In this document: positions 1 through 7,015 of the stretch, one piece after another
Numbering within the stretch: position 1 is the first letter of the stretch
Layout: every line of letters begins with the position of its first letter
Origin: a virus
Strand: one strand, 5' to 3'
DNA: 44,547 nucleotides
Virus record (IMG/VR): IMGVR_UViG_3300013131_000077
Span: 1-44,547 of that record
The notes under the pieces: model-generated
The model's input: the letters and a program-made list of their open reading frames with translations, nothing else
The model's database searches: none
What the model was told of the DNA's origin: nothing
Made by a program: the position numbers and the translations under genes

Positions 1-170
1 GCTGTGTCAATAGTTCTGCGGATATGCATTCGAGCAGTAAAACCAGCCAAATTGAAATTTTCAAAAGTCTGACCCGTGGGGTCCGTGGCTAGGTCTGGTT
101 GTTCGATAGAAATAAGGCGCCCGAATGTGGAGCCCTGCTCTATCGTTATGTTGTAGATGCCAGCGAGCAT
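1..170 (-). CDS. Partial small phage protein (N-terminal 56 residues)
   Basis: The reading frame runs open from an ATG at 168-170 to the left edge, so only the N-terminus is present. A clear GGAGG ribosome site lies about 8 bases upstream of the ATG and decides the start. The protein begins MLAGIYNITIEQGSTF and continues to a FTARMHIRR segment. The pattern 'GIYNI..eQGsTF ... GFTARM.iR' is one I recognise from small conserved proteins encoded near tail and baseplate genes in many myoviruses, where it usually has no assigned function. It follows the holin-like gene in the same direction with a 67-base gap, so it is probably the next gene of the late tail operon. A structural or tail-accessory role is inference from position only. 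Confidence 0.75.
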   Translation of the reverse strand, partial: MLAGIYNITIEQGSTFGRLISIEQPDLATDPTGQTFENFNLAGFTARMHIRRTIDT

Positions 171-237
171 TCAGGGAACCTCCGACAGGAAAACTCCCTC
201 CATTGTAAATCACGCCGACCGTTTCGGACGGCAAGAA

Positions 238-450
238 TCAGACGACGCTCGGGGAATCCTTGTCCGGTCCTACCTTCTTGAGGCCGAAGCTCATCGCCAG
301 CGAGGCCACGACTGCGACCGCCCCGATCTTGAGGTTCTCTTGGTTGGTTATGGCGTCGAAGTCCGATCCCGCGACGACCCAGGCTGCTAGCCAGGCCTGC
401 ACGAAAGTCTTGACTGCTCTCTCTGCTGCTTGCTTTAGGTGGTTTGACAT
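238..450 (-). CDS. Holin-like small membrane protein (r1t-type)
   Basis: This 70-residue protein has a short basic N-terminus followed by two hydrophobic stretches, roughly residues 13-27 (VKTFVQAWLAAWVVAG) and 40-57 (KIGAVAVVASLAMSFGL), joined by a polar segment with FDAIT. Size, two-helix layout and the 'ka.VqawLA....g.dfda....nlkiga.a...Sla' pattern match the r1t holin family common in actinobacteriophages. Holins of this kind insert into the cytoplasmic membrane and time lysis, releasing endolysin or collapsing the membrane. A GGGGAGG ribosome site precedes the ATG. It lies five bases after the 83-residue gene in the same operon. No endolysin is recognisable in the window; it may lie to the left. 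The alternative is an unrelated small membrane protein. Confidence 0.7.
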   Translation of the reverse strand: MSNHLKQAAERAVKTFVQAWLAAWVVAGSDFDAITNQENLKIGAVAVVASLAMSFGLKKVGPDKDSPSVV

Positions 451-455
451 AGGGT

Positions 456-707
456 TTATACCTCCCCTTCGCTTCCATTATCGCGGATTTGCCATTTCCC
501 GCGGGTAATCATGTCGGCGGCGCTCCTGAGCATTCCGTCGGCCAGCCAGGGAGTCATCCCTTCGGAGAACGACATGGCCATGTCCGACGATTCGCCGTCG
601 ACGACCTCCGCGACCACGATGAAATTGGTTATTATCGCGTTTTTCCCGACTTTCGAGATCATCTCCGCGAACGATCTGCGAACGAAGTCGTCGAATTCGT
701 CGTCCAT
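456..707 (-). CDS. Hypothetical 83-aa phage protein
   Basis: The start is the ATG at 705-707 (MDDEFDDFVRRSF). A much longer open frame upstream is only the shadow of the neighbouring tail gene. The N-terminus is acidic (MDDEFDD), followed by a mixed alpha/beta-looking sequence with a hydrophobic strand (NAIITNFIVVAEVV) and a C-terminal helix around WLADGMLRSAADMI. The protein has no transmembrane segment and no catalytic motif I can name. It begins five bases after the stop of the 410-aa tail gene and has no convincing Shine-Dalgarno, so translational coupling is likely. Small proteins of this shape occur between baseplate and lysis genes of actinophages without known function. Confidence 0.75.
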   Translation of the reverse strand: MDDEFDDFVRRSFAEMISKVGKNAIITNFIVVAEVVDGESSDMAMSFSEGMTPWLADGMLRSAADMITRGKWQIRDNGSEGEV

Positions 708-712
708 CGATA

Positions 713-1945
713 TCAGGTCAGTTGGTGGTCTATTCTCACGCCGATGGGCTTCGCGTAGGACAGGGCCTCGAGCACCACCTGCGAGGCGCCCCCGACGTCG
801 TCCTCGGTCGCGCCGTAGGTCTGCTCCCACGGGGTCTCTACGAGCACGGTGAAGGGTCCCTCGTGCTGCTGCGTAATCGTGACTTGCTTCGCCCCCACCA
901 TCACCCGTTTCACCGATTCCCTCACCGCCGCGATGCTCCCGGCGCTCATGCCGTAGTAGCCGTACTCCGCCTGCCACGCGAGGAAGTCGCGGGTGACCTC
1001 GACCGTGGCCACCGGCGGGTCGTTGACGCCGGTCGTGGAGAACCTGAGGGTGTCGGACCCGTTCAGGACGGACGCGTTCGCGTCGGGGCCGAGTACGAAG
1101 GGGTCGGACGGGTCCAGCGTCGAGCTCAGTTTCGCCACGGGCGCGGTGCCGGAGAACTGCGCCAGCCACTTCACCTCGGCGAGGCCCGCGTCGCTCGGCC
1201 AGACCAGGTCGCTGAGGGTCTCGGGGCGCGCCTCGTCGCGCCCCTCGGCCGCGTCGAAGAACCTGTAGTCGCGCAGGACCTTCACCGCCGTGTCCAGCCC
1301 GACGAACGCGACGTCTACGAATCTGGTCACCGCCGACGCGGGGTTCTCCTCGCCGTTCGTTTCTATGAAGAAACTCGGGATGGCGGGCACCATCTGCCTC
1401 GCCGCCTCGGAGAAATTCCCGTGGTCGAGCGTCCCGGACAGGACGGGGTTGGCGAAGTAAACGTCGTCGGATGCGTCGGTCGGCGTCAGGGTGACCTCTA
1501 GGTCCACCCGCGGGACGGACAGGCCCAGCTTGTCGACTACGACCAGGTCCGACCTGAAGACGGCCCACGACAGGTCGCTCAGCGCGTCCGCGCTCGGCGA
1601 CTCCGGCTGGGGATCCACGGTGAATGTCTTGGTGGACGAGCTCGCCGAGATTGCCGCCGAGTCCGTCACGACCACCGTGACGGTTCCCCCCGATTGCATC
1701 TTCGCGGCGAAGGCCAGTTCGATCGGCTGGAGATGGTCCTCGGCCGTCAGGTCCACCGAGTCGATGTTGACGACGACCGGCCCCGTGAACCTGGCCTGCT
1801 TGTAGGACTGGTCGTCCGGCCAGAACTCCGACTGCTCGATCTCGAAGCTCGCGTTGTTCGCGAACCAGGCGGAGGAACTGTTCAGGACGCTGATCTTTGC
1901 CGCCAGCTCGGGGAGCCGGTTCCTCACGGCCCTCTCGATCGTCAC
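713..1945 (-). CDS. Tail/baseplate protein downstream of baseplate J
   Basis: This 410-residue protein starts at GTG (1943-1945), overlapping the baseplate J stop as GTGA. It has beta-rich N-terminal segments (SVDLTAEDHLQPIELAF; GGTVTVVVTDSAAISAS), a middle region with FIETNGEENPAS and a RFVDVAFVGLDTAVKVLRDYRFFD stretch, and a C-terminal part with AWQAEYGYYGMSAGSIAAV followed by a helix and a strand. In contractile-tail gene orders the gene immediately after baseplate J usually encodes a wedge or tail-formation protein (gpI-like), and the C-terminal portion is compatible with that, but I do not see a decisive family motif. It is probably a baseplate periphery component. A receptor-facing role is possible because no fibre gene is otherwise visible in the minus-strand block. 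Confidence 0.7.
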   Translation of the reverse strand: MTIERAVRNRLPELAAKISVLNSSSAWFANNASFEIEQSEFWPDDQSYKQARFTGPVVVNIDSVDLTAEDHLQPIELAFAAKMQSGGTVTVVVTDSAAISASSSTKTFTVDPQPESPSADALSDLSWAVFRSDLVVVDKLGLSVPRVDLEVTLTPTDASDDVYFANPVLSGTLDHGNFSEAARQMVPAIPSFFIETNGEENPASAVTRFVDVAFVGLDTAVKVLRDYRFFDAAEGRDEARPETLSDLVWPSDAGLAEVKWLAQFSGTAPVAKLSSTLDPSDPFVLGPDANASVLNGSDTLRFSTTGVNDPPVATVEVTRDFLAWQAEYGYYGMSAGSIAAVRESVKRVMVGAKQVTITQQHEGPFTVLVETPWEQTYGATEDDVGGASQVVLEALSYAKPIGVRIDHQLT

Positions 1946-3672
1946 AGCGTCACCACCTCGACGCTGGCCCTAGGGAGCAGCCCTGCGTAGAGGGCCGCGT
2001 ACCCCGTCACCTGCGGCCCGGCGACAATCTCCTCGACGAGCTTCTCGTTCCCCTTGCGGCTGGCCGGGTACTCGGGGACCTCGACCTCGAAGGACGAGAC
2101 GTAGTCGACGCCATTCACGTTGGACGCCGCCGCCACGACCTCGAAGACCCTGACCACGCTCTCGAAATCCAGCCATTCGTCCGGGGACACGAGCTTCTCC
2201 ACCGCGTCCTTGACGGACTGCCCGACCGTGAGGGCGCTGAAACCGGGCGAAATTCCGATGGTCATCTGGATGTTGATGTCGTAGGTCCACGCGTCGAGGA
2301 CCTTGAACTTGAGGCCCGCGGGGATCCTCTCGGCCACGTCGTCCTCGATGGACTTCCTCGCGCTCCTGCCGATCGGCTCGCCGTCGGCCCCGCACACGAA
2401 CATGGCGAAGAATCCGGGTTCCTCCGTGTTCCCCATGTAGGACAACAGGAGCGGGTCCAGCAGGACCACGTCGACGAGCGGACCGGTCGCGTCAGTGTCG
2501 GTGACGGCGTCGGTGTACGTGACGACCCCGGAGGCGCTCACGGCCAGCGAGTCGTCCGTGGTCGTGAAGGTCCCAGACGGGAAGTCCTCGGCGAACCCGC
2601 TCTCCCCGTAGAGGTCCGGCGTGATGATCCTGTAGATCGTTCCCGGGTAGTCGTCGGTCTCGTCCTCGAACGACGACGAAGTCCTCACCGTGGCGGCGGT
2701 CCCCGCGTGCGACGAGTTGCCAACGAGCGAAACGGTTCCGGCGACGGTCTGCGCGCCGCTGGTCGCGTTGGCGAAGCTGAGCTGCGTCGGGGACGGAACC
2801 GCGGTCACCGCGTGCGTGCCGTTGTAGCCCGACGGCGTGATTCCCGCGACGGTCACGACGTGTCCGACCTGCAACCCGTGGGCAGAGGTTGTCGTGATCG
2901 TCGCCGTCGTCCCGTTGCCTGTCGCCGCCGTCGTCGCCCCGCCGACCTGACCGGACGCGGCCCTGTGCTCGACGGCCTTGGCGAGGTCGTACGCCTTGAC
3001 CCTCTTGACGTCAGCGTATGTCCTGAGTATGTAGTTCTCCACCTGGGTTGCGGTGTTGAGCGTTGCGCTAAGTGACTGGAGGTAGGTGGCGGCCCTCGCG
3101 AAGAATTCACTCTCGAGTTCCCCGTCGACACCCTGCTCTATCGCGGCTGTGGTCGTGCACGACTCGACGACGCTGCCGGGTGACTGCGCGACGAGCACTG
3201 TCCCCACGGTGAGGCTCGGGATTTGGCCGAGTACGAGCGACTTGAGGGTGGCGCTTACCGTGGTCTGCCCGGCCCCCGCGGTCACGGGCTCTTCGAGGAT
3301 GAACGGGAATTGCCTCGTCGTTACGCCGTCGAAGTAGTCGAACGAGAACAGGGAGTCCTCCGTGACGGTGTCCGCGGCGTTGAAGAGCGAGAACACGACC
3401 TCGACCGTGGAATTGGTCGGCTCGTTTCTCTCCACGCCCATCACCCTGAGTATCCCCTCCATCAGCTCGTCGGGCAGCCTGTTGATGGCGCCCATCGTGG
3501 ATGCGCCGACGATGGCGCCCGCCTGCATCAGGGCGTCCTCCACCGTCCCCGGTCTCGGGTTGAATTCGGGCAGGGCCGTTTTTGCGTAGGTCACCGCCGT
3601 CTGGTAGAGATCCTGCGGCTGCACGTCGTAGATTGCGAGGTCGACGTACTGGCTGAAGTCTGGTGACGGCAT
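1942..3672 (-). CDS. Baseplate J-like wedge protein
   Basis: This 576-residue protein has the layout of the baseplate J / T4 gp6 family. The N-terminal helical segment carries the family pattern 'FnpRPGTVEDALMQAGAIVGA' with 'iNRLPDELMEGILRVMGVER' (about residues 37-83). A beta-rich region follows, and the C-terminal half has 'Y.I..P.LYGESGF' and 'DVAERIPAGLKFKVLDAW'. J-type proteins build the wedge ring of the baseplate. An insertion at about residues 245-320 (nucleotides 2720-2935) is Thr/Ala/Gly-rich and looks like a separate small beta domain; a related segment appears in the head-tail adaptor. The gene overlaps the gp25-like stop by one base (TGATG) and the next gene by four. Fold assignment rests on N-terminal motifs and gene order. 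Confidence 0.9.
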   Translation of the reverse strand: MPSPDFSQYVDLAIYDVQPQDLYQTAVTYAKTALPEFNPRPGTVEDALMQAGAIVGASTMGAINRLPDELMEGILRVMGVERNEPTNSTVEVVFSLFNAADTVTEDSLFSFDYFDGVTTRQFPFILEEPVTAGAGQTTVSATLKSLVLGQIPSLTVGTVLVAQSPGSVVESCTTTAAIEQGVDGELESEFFARAATYLQSLSATLNTATQVENYILRTYADVKRVKAYDLAKAVEHRAASGQVGGATTAATGNGTTATITTTSAHGLQVGHVVTVAGITPSGYNGTHAVTAVPSPTQLSFANATSGAQTVAGTVSLVGNSSHAGTAATVRTSSSFEDETDDYPGTIYRIITPDLYGESGFAEDFPSGTFTTTDDSLAVSASGVVTYTDAVTDTDATGPLVDVVLLDPLLLSYMGNTEEPGFFAMFVCGADGEPIGRSARKSIEDDVAERIPAGLKFKVLDAWTYDINIQMTIGISPGFSALTVGQSVKDAVEKLVSPDEWLDFESVVRVFEVVAAASNVNGVDYVSSFEVEVPEYPASRKGNEKLVEEIVAGPQVTGYAALYAGLLPRASVEVVTL

Positions 3673-3974
3673 CAGCCCACCTCGTAATCAATCTTCATGT
3701 TCGTGGTGCCAGAGTTGTTTGGTTCCCCGACGTCCACCGACCTGATTGAAATTTCCGGCCAGTAGGCCGCGACGGTTGCCCTGAGGCCGACGGGCTCCCC
3801 CCTCGCGAACGTGGGGTCCTCCGTTCCGAAAGACGGGTCGAGGAGGAGTTCCCCTCGCTCCACGGACACCGCGGCCTTGAGCGCCTGGTCGTAGTAGGCG
3901 GTCTCCGTCTCCAGCAGGATGAGTGCCCCGCCGCCCCTCCTGGCGAAAGTGACTGGGTGTTTGAGCGTCGGCAC
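3672..3974 (-). CDS. gp25/gpW-like baseplate wedge protein
   Basis: This 100-residue protein has the size and layout of the GPW/gp25 family: an N-terminal strand (HPVTFARRGGGALILLETETAYYDQALKAAV), then a short linker, a 'GELLLDPSFGTEDPTF' segment, and a C-terminal ferredoxin-like region ending in 'NMKIDYEVG'. In T4-type tails this protein joins baseplate wedge to hub and sheath start. It sits between the spike and baseplate J exactly as in other contractile-tail clusters. The start is GTG at 3972-3974, with only a weak upstream ribosome site, so a different start within a few codons is possible. It ends in a one-base overlap with baseplate J. Confidence 0.8.
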   Translation of the reverse strand: MPTLKHPVTFARRGGGALILLETETAYYDQALKAAVSVERGELLLDPSFGTEDPTFARGEPVGLRATVAAYWPEISIRSVDVGEPNNSGTTNMKIDYEVG

Positions 3975-3992
3975 GGTACGATTATCTCACGG

Positions 3993-4436
3993 TCAGTGCG
4001 CGTGGGCGGAACTGGCGTAGGAACCAGGTGCTTGGTAGTTGAGGATGTAGCCGGGGTCCTTGTTCAAGAGTTTCTGGAGCAGCTCGGCCACCTTGTCGTC
4101 CACGTATTTCTTGTTTGCGGAGTCCTCGTTGTCCACCGGGGTGTCCACGTCCACGATCTTGAAGTTCTTGTTCTCCGTGCCGAGGATGACCAGCGTCTGT
4201 CTTTGGCCGGCGAGGAAGCCGCAAATCACCGACCTGCCAACTTTCGGTTTTTGCGCGAAGCATTGACAGGGCCCGAAGATCTGGTTCGGCGCCAGTCCCT
4301 GGGATTCGACGTAGACCCCCGTCGAGTCCGACCTCACCACGCGGGCAGTGAAGACGGATTGCTTTTCGGTTGGGACCGCGCTCGCCTTGGACGGGTTCGT
4401 CACTTCGAAGTTGGGCCTGGTCCTCATCCTCGTCAC
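3993..4436 (-). CDS. Baseplate spike / OB-fold puncturing protein
   Basis: This 147-residue protein starts with GTG overlapping the hub stop as GTGA; GAGG lies just upstream. Residues about 25-85 read as an OB-fold-like beta domain (FTARVVRSDSTGVYVESQGL ... VGRSVICGFLAGQRQTLVILG), as in gp5/gpV spike proteins. A short segment DSANKKYVDDKV follows, of a type common in fibre and spike proteins, then a helical stretch, and the chain ends SYASSAHAH. The terminal HxH resembles the iron-binding apex of P2 gpV-type spikes. It would pierce the outer barrier at the tail tip. The length is short for a full spike with a long beta-helix, so it may be a small central spike. Position after the hub protein supports the call. 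Confidence 0.75.
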   Translation of the reverse strand: MTRMRTRPNFEVTNPSKASAVPTEKQSVFTARVVRSDSTGVYVESQGLAPNQIFGPCQCFAQKPKVGRSVICGFLAGQRQTLVILGTENKNFKIVDVDTPVDNEDSANKKYVDDKVAELLQKLLNKDPGYILNYQAPGSYASSAHAH

Positions 4437-6031
4437 TCATCCTCTTTTTTCTTGTCGGTCTCGGGTTTTTCCTGGTTCTTTATTTTCTGAAGGCTCAGGA
4501 GACTCACCCTGACGGGCTCCGCCGTGAACTCCTCGTACTCCAGGTCCTGCACCAGATAACCGCCCCGGAATATCTCCGGCACCGTCGTCAGGAAGACCGT
4601 GTGACCAGGTCTTAAGATTCTACCGTTGGGAGACATGACCTCGACGGTACCCTCGGCCTCGAGCCCGTCGTTCTCGCTGACCCTCACGTCCGGCCAGGTT
4701 GCGAGCTCGAAAATCCCGTTGTCCTGGACCGTCATGTACGGGTCGCCGAGGCTCGGTATCCCCGTCTGCACCGGCAGACCGGTCTGGGCGTCCAGGTCGA
4801 CGTAGATGTACTCGCCCTTCAGGACCCTGCTCGCGGGTTTCGCTCCGGCGTGCGGTTGCGTCGGGTCGTACCGCAGGTCCAGGAATCTCTGGATCTTCCC
4901 CTTCTTGTTCTTTTTCTCGGACAGACCGAATCTCCACATGAGCCATTTGCCGGTGCCGTAGACGAGGGTGTTGTCCACCTCGAACACGAAGAGTTGCCCG
5001 TCCTTCCCGCTCTCGGTCAGCACCGTCCACACGGACTCGTCGGAGTTCTGCGACTTGCCCTTGAACAGCGTCTGCTGCTTCTGGCTCTGCTCCCCCACGA
5101 AGTTCATGCCGCACCTGGCGGCGGCGCGGCGCGCGTACTCGTACCCGTTCGTCGCGGTTATCGCCTGGGGGTTCTTGTCCCTCCTCAGTTCCTGGACGCA
5201 CTTCGGCGCGAAGGTAACGGTCGCCTGCGGGTAGCCGCCGGAACCCGGTCCGGACGAGACCGAGACGACCTCGAACAGCAGCCCCCTGTACCTGTACTCC
5301 CTCCTGGGGTCGAAGTACCGCCCCTGGACAAGGGAGTAGTCCTTGTCGTCGTAGGTTGCGGTGATCTCGGTCGTCAGCGACATCCCGTACTTGACCTTGA
5401 GGCTGGTCAACCTCGAGGACAGGGCGTCCTGCTCTCTCCGCTCGATGCCGACGAGCGTGAAGACGTTGGTCACGAACCCCGGGTCGCTCGGCATGATGAG
5501 CGACGGGTCGTTGGAGTAGTCGGCGGAGTTCCACGGTTTGAGCGTCGGGTCCAGCGCCAGGAACCGCTCGACGCGCAGGCCCTCGTTCGCGCTCAGGGCC
5601 TGCGCGTAGGCGTCGGCCAGGTATTTGCGCACCCTCTTCCCGTCGACGGTGGCGGCGAAGCGCCTTTCGTCGAAGATTCCGAGGTGAAGGCCGTCGAGTT
5701 CGAACTTCGCCCGGGCCTGCTCCTCGCTCAGGATGAGCGACCTCTCTATGTCGAGGGAGGGGACCAGCACCATGCACTTGACGCCCGGGAACCTGGGTAT
5801 GGTCAGCGGACCGATCGTCACCGACAGGAGGGTCGCGTAAACGAACTTTTCCGGGTTCTTGACCAGCGGGACGATCTTCTTGCCGTCCGGGCTCACCTTG
5901 ACCGGTCTCCTGCCGGCGAGGTTTATCGTTCCGTACTCGAGCGGCTCGGGTATGGCGACCGAGACCTTCGTGTCGCGGTCGGTCACCGTCTGCGGCGGAA
6001 CCGGGTACCCAGTGAACGTCGGCGTCGGCAT
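4433..6031 (-). CDS. Baseplate hub protein (gpD / gp27-like)
   Basis: This 532-residue protein lies between a LysM/tube-initiator-like gene and the spike, the conserved position of the hub. Middle segments such as 'DYSLVQGRYFDPRREYRYRG' and 'NGYEYARRAAARCGMNFVGE' followed by 'SVWTVLTESGKDGQLFVFEVDNTLVYG' match the gpD/gp27-style layout, in which a helical 'a.r.a...g' domain of the LysM-like or late-control-D type is followed by a search-like beta domain. The C-terminal part 'RILRPGHTVFLTTVPEIFRGGYLVQDLEYEE' resembles the second hub beta barrel. It forms the trimeric or hexameric ring linking tube and spike. The C-terminus is Lys/Glu-rich (KPETDKKKEDE). I see no lysozyme motif in it. Confidence 0.8.
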   Translation of the reverse strand: MPTPTFTGYPVPPQTVTDRDTKVSVAIPEPLEYGTINLAGRRPVKVSPDGKKIVPLVKNPEKFVYATLLSVTIGPLTIPRFPGVKCMVLVPSLDIERSLILSEEQARAKFELDGLHLGIFDERRFAATVDGKRVRKYLADAYAQALSANEGLRVERFLALDPTLKPWNSADYSNDPSLIMPSDPGFVTNVFTLVGIERREQDALSSRLTSLKVKYGMSLTTEITATYDDKDYSLVQGRYFDPRREYRYRGLLFEVVSVSSGPGSGGYPQATVTFAPKCVQELRRDKNPQAITATNGYEYARRAAARCGMNFVGEQSQKQQTLFKGKSQNSDESVWTVLTESGKDGQLFVFEVDNTLVYGTGKWLMWRFGLSEKKNKKGKIQRFLDLRYDPTQPHAGAKPASRVLKGEYIYVDLDAQTGLPVQTGIPSLGDPYMTVQDNGIFELATWPDVRVSENDGLEAEGTVEVMSPNGRILRPGHTVFLTTVPEIFRGGYLVQDLEYEEFTAEPVRVSLLSLQKIKNQEKPETDKKKEDE

Positions 6032-6043
6032 GTTTCTGCCAGA

Positions 6044-7015
6044 TCAACCCTTGTAAGTTAGTTCTGGAATTTTGCTTACGTCAAAACCAGTCGCTATACC
6101 CCTTGCTTTGAGATCTGTTTGTATCGCCACCAGAAACTGGTAGGCGGTTCCGAAACCCCCGCCGTAAGGTGTTGAGAATGTATATCCGGCTACTTTATAT
6201 TTTTCAATGAACTCCTGGACTACAAGGGCGTTGACCCTGAGCAACCCGCTGATGTCTTTCTGAATTTTCGCTTTATCAGCAGCTGTCAGCTCCTTCGCGC
6301 CTATTTTGACTCCGGCCAGGAAATCATCCAACTCCTGCTTGCTTAGGGTGTGTAGCTCTTCTTCTGTTTTCCCTCCGCCAGGTTTTTCCTTAATTTGCTT
6401 GTAGGTGAACTTCGGGAGGGAGAGGAACCGGTCCAGCGACTCCGAGCTCTCCTTGCACGACATGTTGACCCTTGCGAGCGTGGCCTGGCCCCCGTCGTTC
6501 ACCCTCTCCACGGAGACCGACATGCTCTCTATCTTCCACGACCTCACCGTGCTGGTCATGATCTGGTGGACGTTCACGAAGATGACGGAGTTGTCCATGG
6601 CGACGAACGTGTGCAGCACGGCGATCAGGTCGTCCACGGGGGCGGCCATCCCGTCCGAGCGACCGGCGAGGATGAAGTCGAAGGACACGGTGTGTAGCGC
6701 GGCGGAGGAGGCCCTGAGCAGGGGCAACTGGAGCGGCCTGCCCACCTCGTCGTACTGGACGGACCCGCCGTCGTGGGAGAAGTTGGTCAGGCCGAACGGG
6801 AACTCGAACGACAGCGGCGGGTCCCCGGTGATCTGGGCCATTCTCGCCGGTTTCATGTTGGCGGGGTTTCCGACCCCGGCCGGTCCGAGGAGTCTCGGGT
6901 CGGAGGCGCGACCCTCCGGTGTCGCCGTGGGGGTGAAGATCGTCGCGGTGATGCCCCTCGGGGCGGTCACGACCGTCGTGGCGGTCAGCTTCCCGGTCCT
7001 TCCGATGAGCGGCAT
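6044..7015 (-). CDS. Baseplate/tube-initiator protein (CIS-tube / gp53-like)
   Basis: This 323-residue protein begins immediately after the tape-measure stop (TAA then ATG). The N-terminal half carries a tube-like beta pattern: 'PPLSFEFPFGLTNFSHD', 'PLQLPLLRASSAALHTVSFDFIL', 'NSVIFVNVHQIMTSTVRSWKIESMSVSVERVNDGGQATLARVNMS'. This matches the baseplate proteins that sit after the tape measure in contractile systems (CIS-tube N-terminus, often with a LysM domain). The C-terminal third (from about residue 200) is helical and charged, with less GC-rich codon use than the rest (bases 6050-6400 are visibly AT-richer), so it may be a later addition or a lineage-specific extension. No clear LysM repeat is visible. 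The role is inference from order and fold-like pattern. Confidence 0.7.
   Translation of the reverse strand: MPLIGRTGKLTATTVVTAPRGITATIFTPTATPEGRASDPRLLGPAGVGNPANMKPARMAQITGDPPLSFEFPFGLTNFSHDGGSVQYDEVGRPLQLPLLRASSAALHTVSFDFILAGRSDGMAAPVDDLIAVLHTFVAMDNSVIFVNVHQIMTSTVRSWKIESMSVSVERVNDGGQATLARVNMSCKESSESLDRFLSLPKFTYKQIKEKPGGGKTEEELHTLSKQELDDFLAGVKIGAKELTAADKAKIQKDISGLLRVNALVVQEFIEKYKVAGYTFSTPYGGGFGTAYQFLVAIQTDLKARGIATGFDVSKIPELTYKG

Noticed and set aside
456-1568. A 370-residue open frame, minus strand
   Set aside because: Upstream of the ATG at 707 it is a frame-shifted shadow of the 410-aa tail gene (Arg/Gly/Pro-rich nonsense). Only the last 83 residues are a gene.
4620-6061. Long open frames overlapping the hub gene on both strands
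   Set aside because: Composition is Arg/Pro/Gly-rich with no ordered pattern and no ribosome sites. High GC makes such frames by chance.
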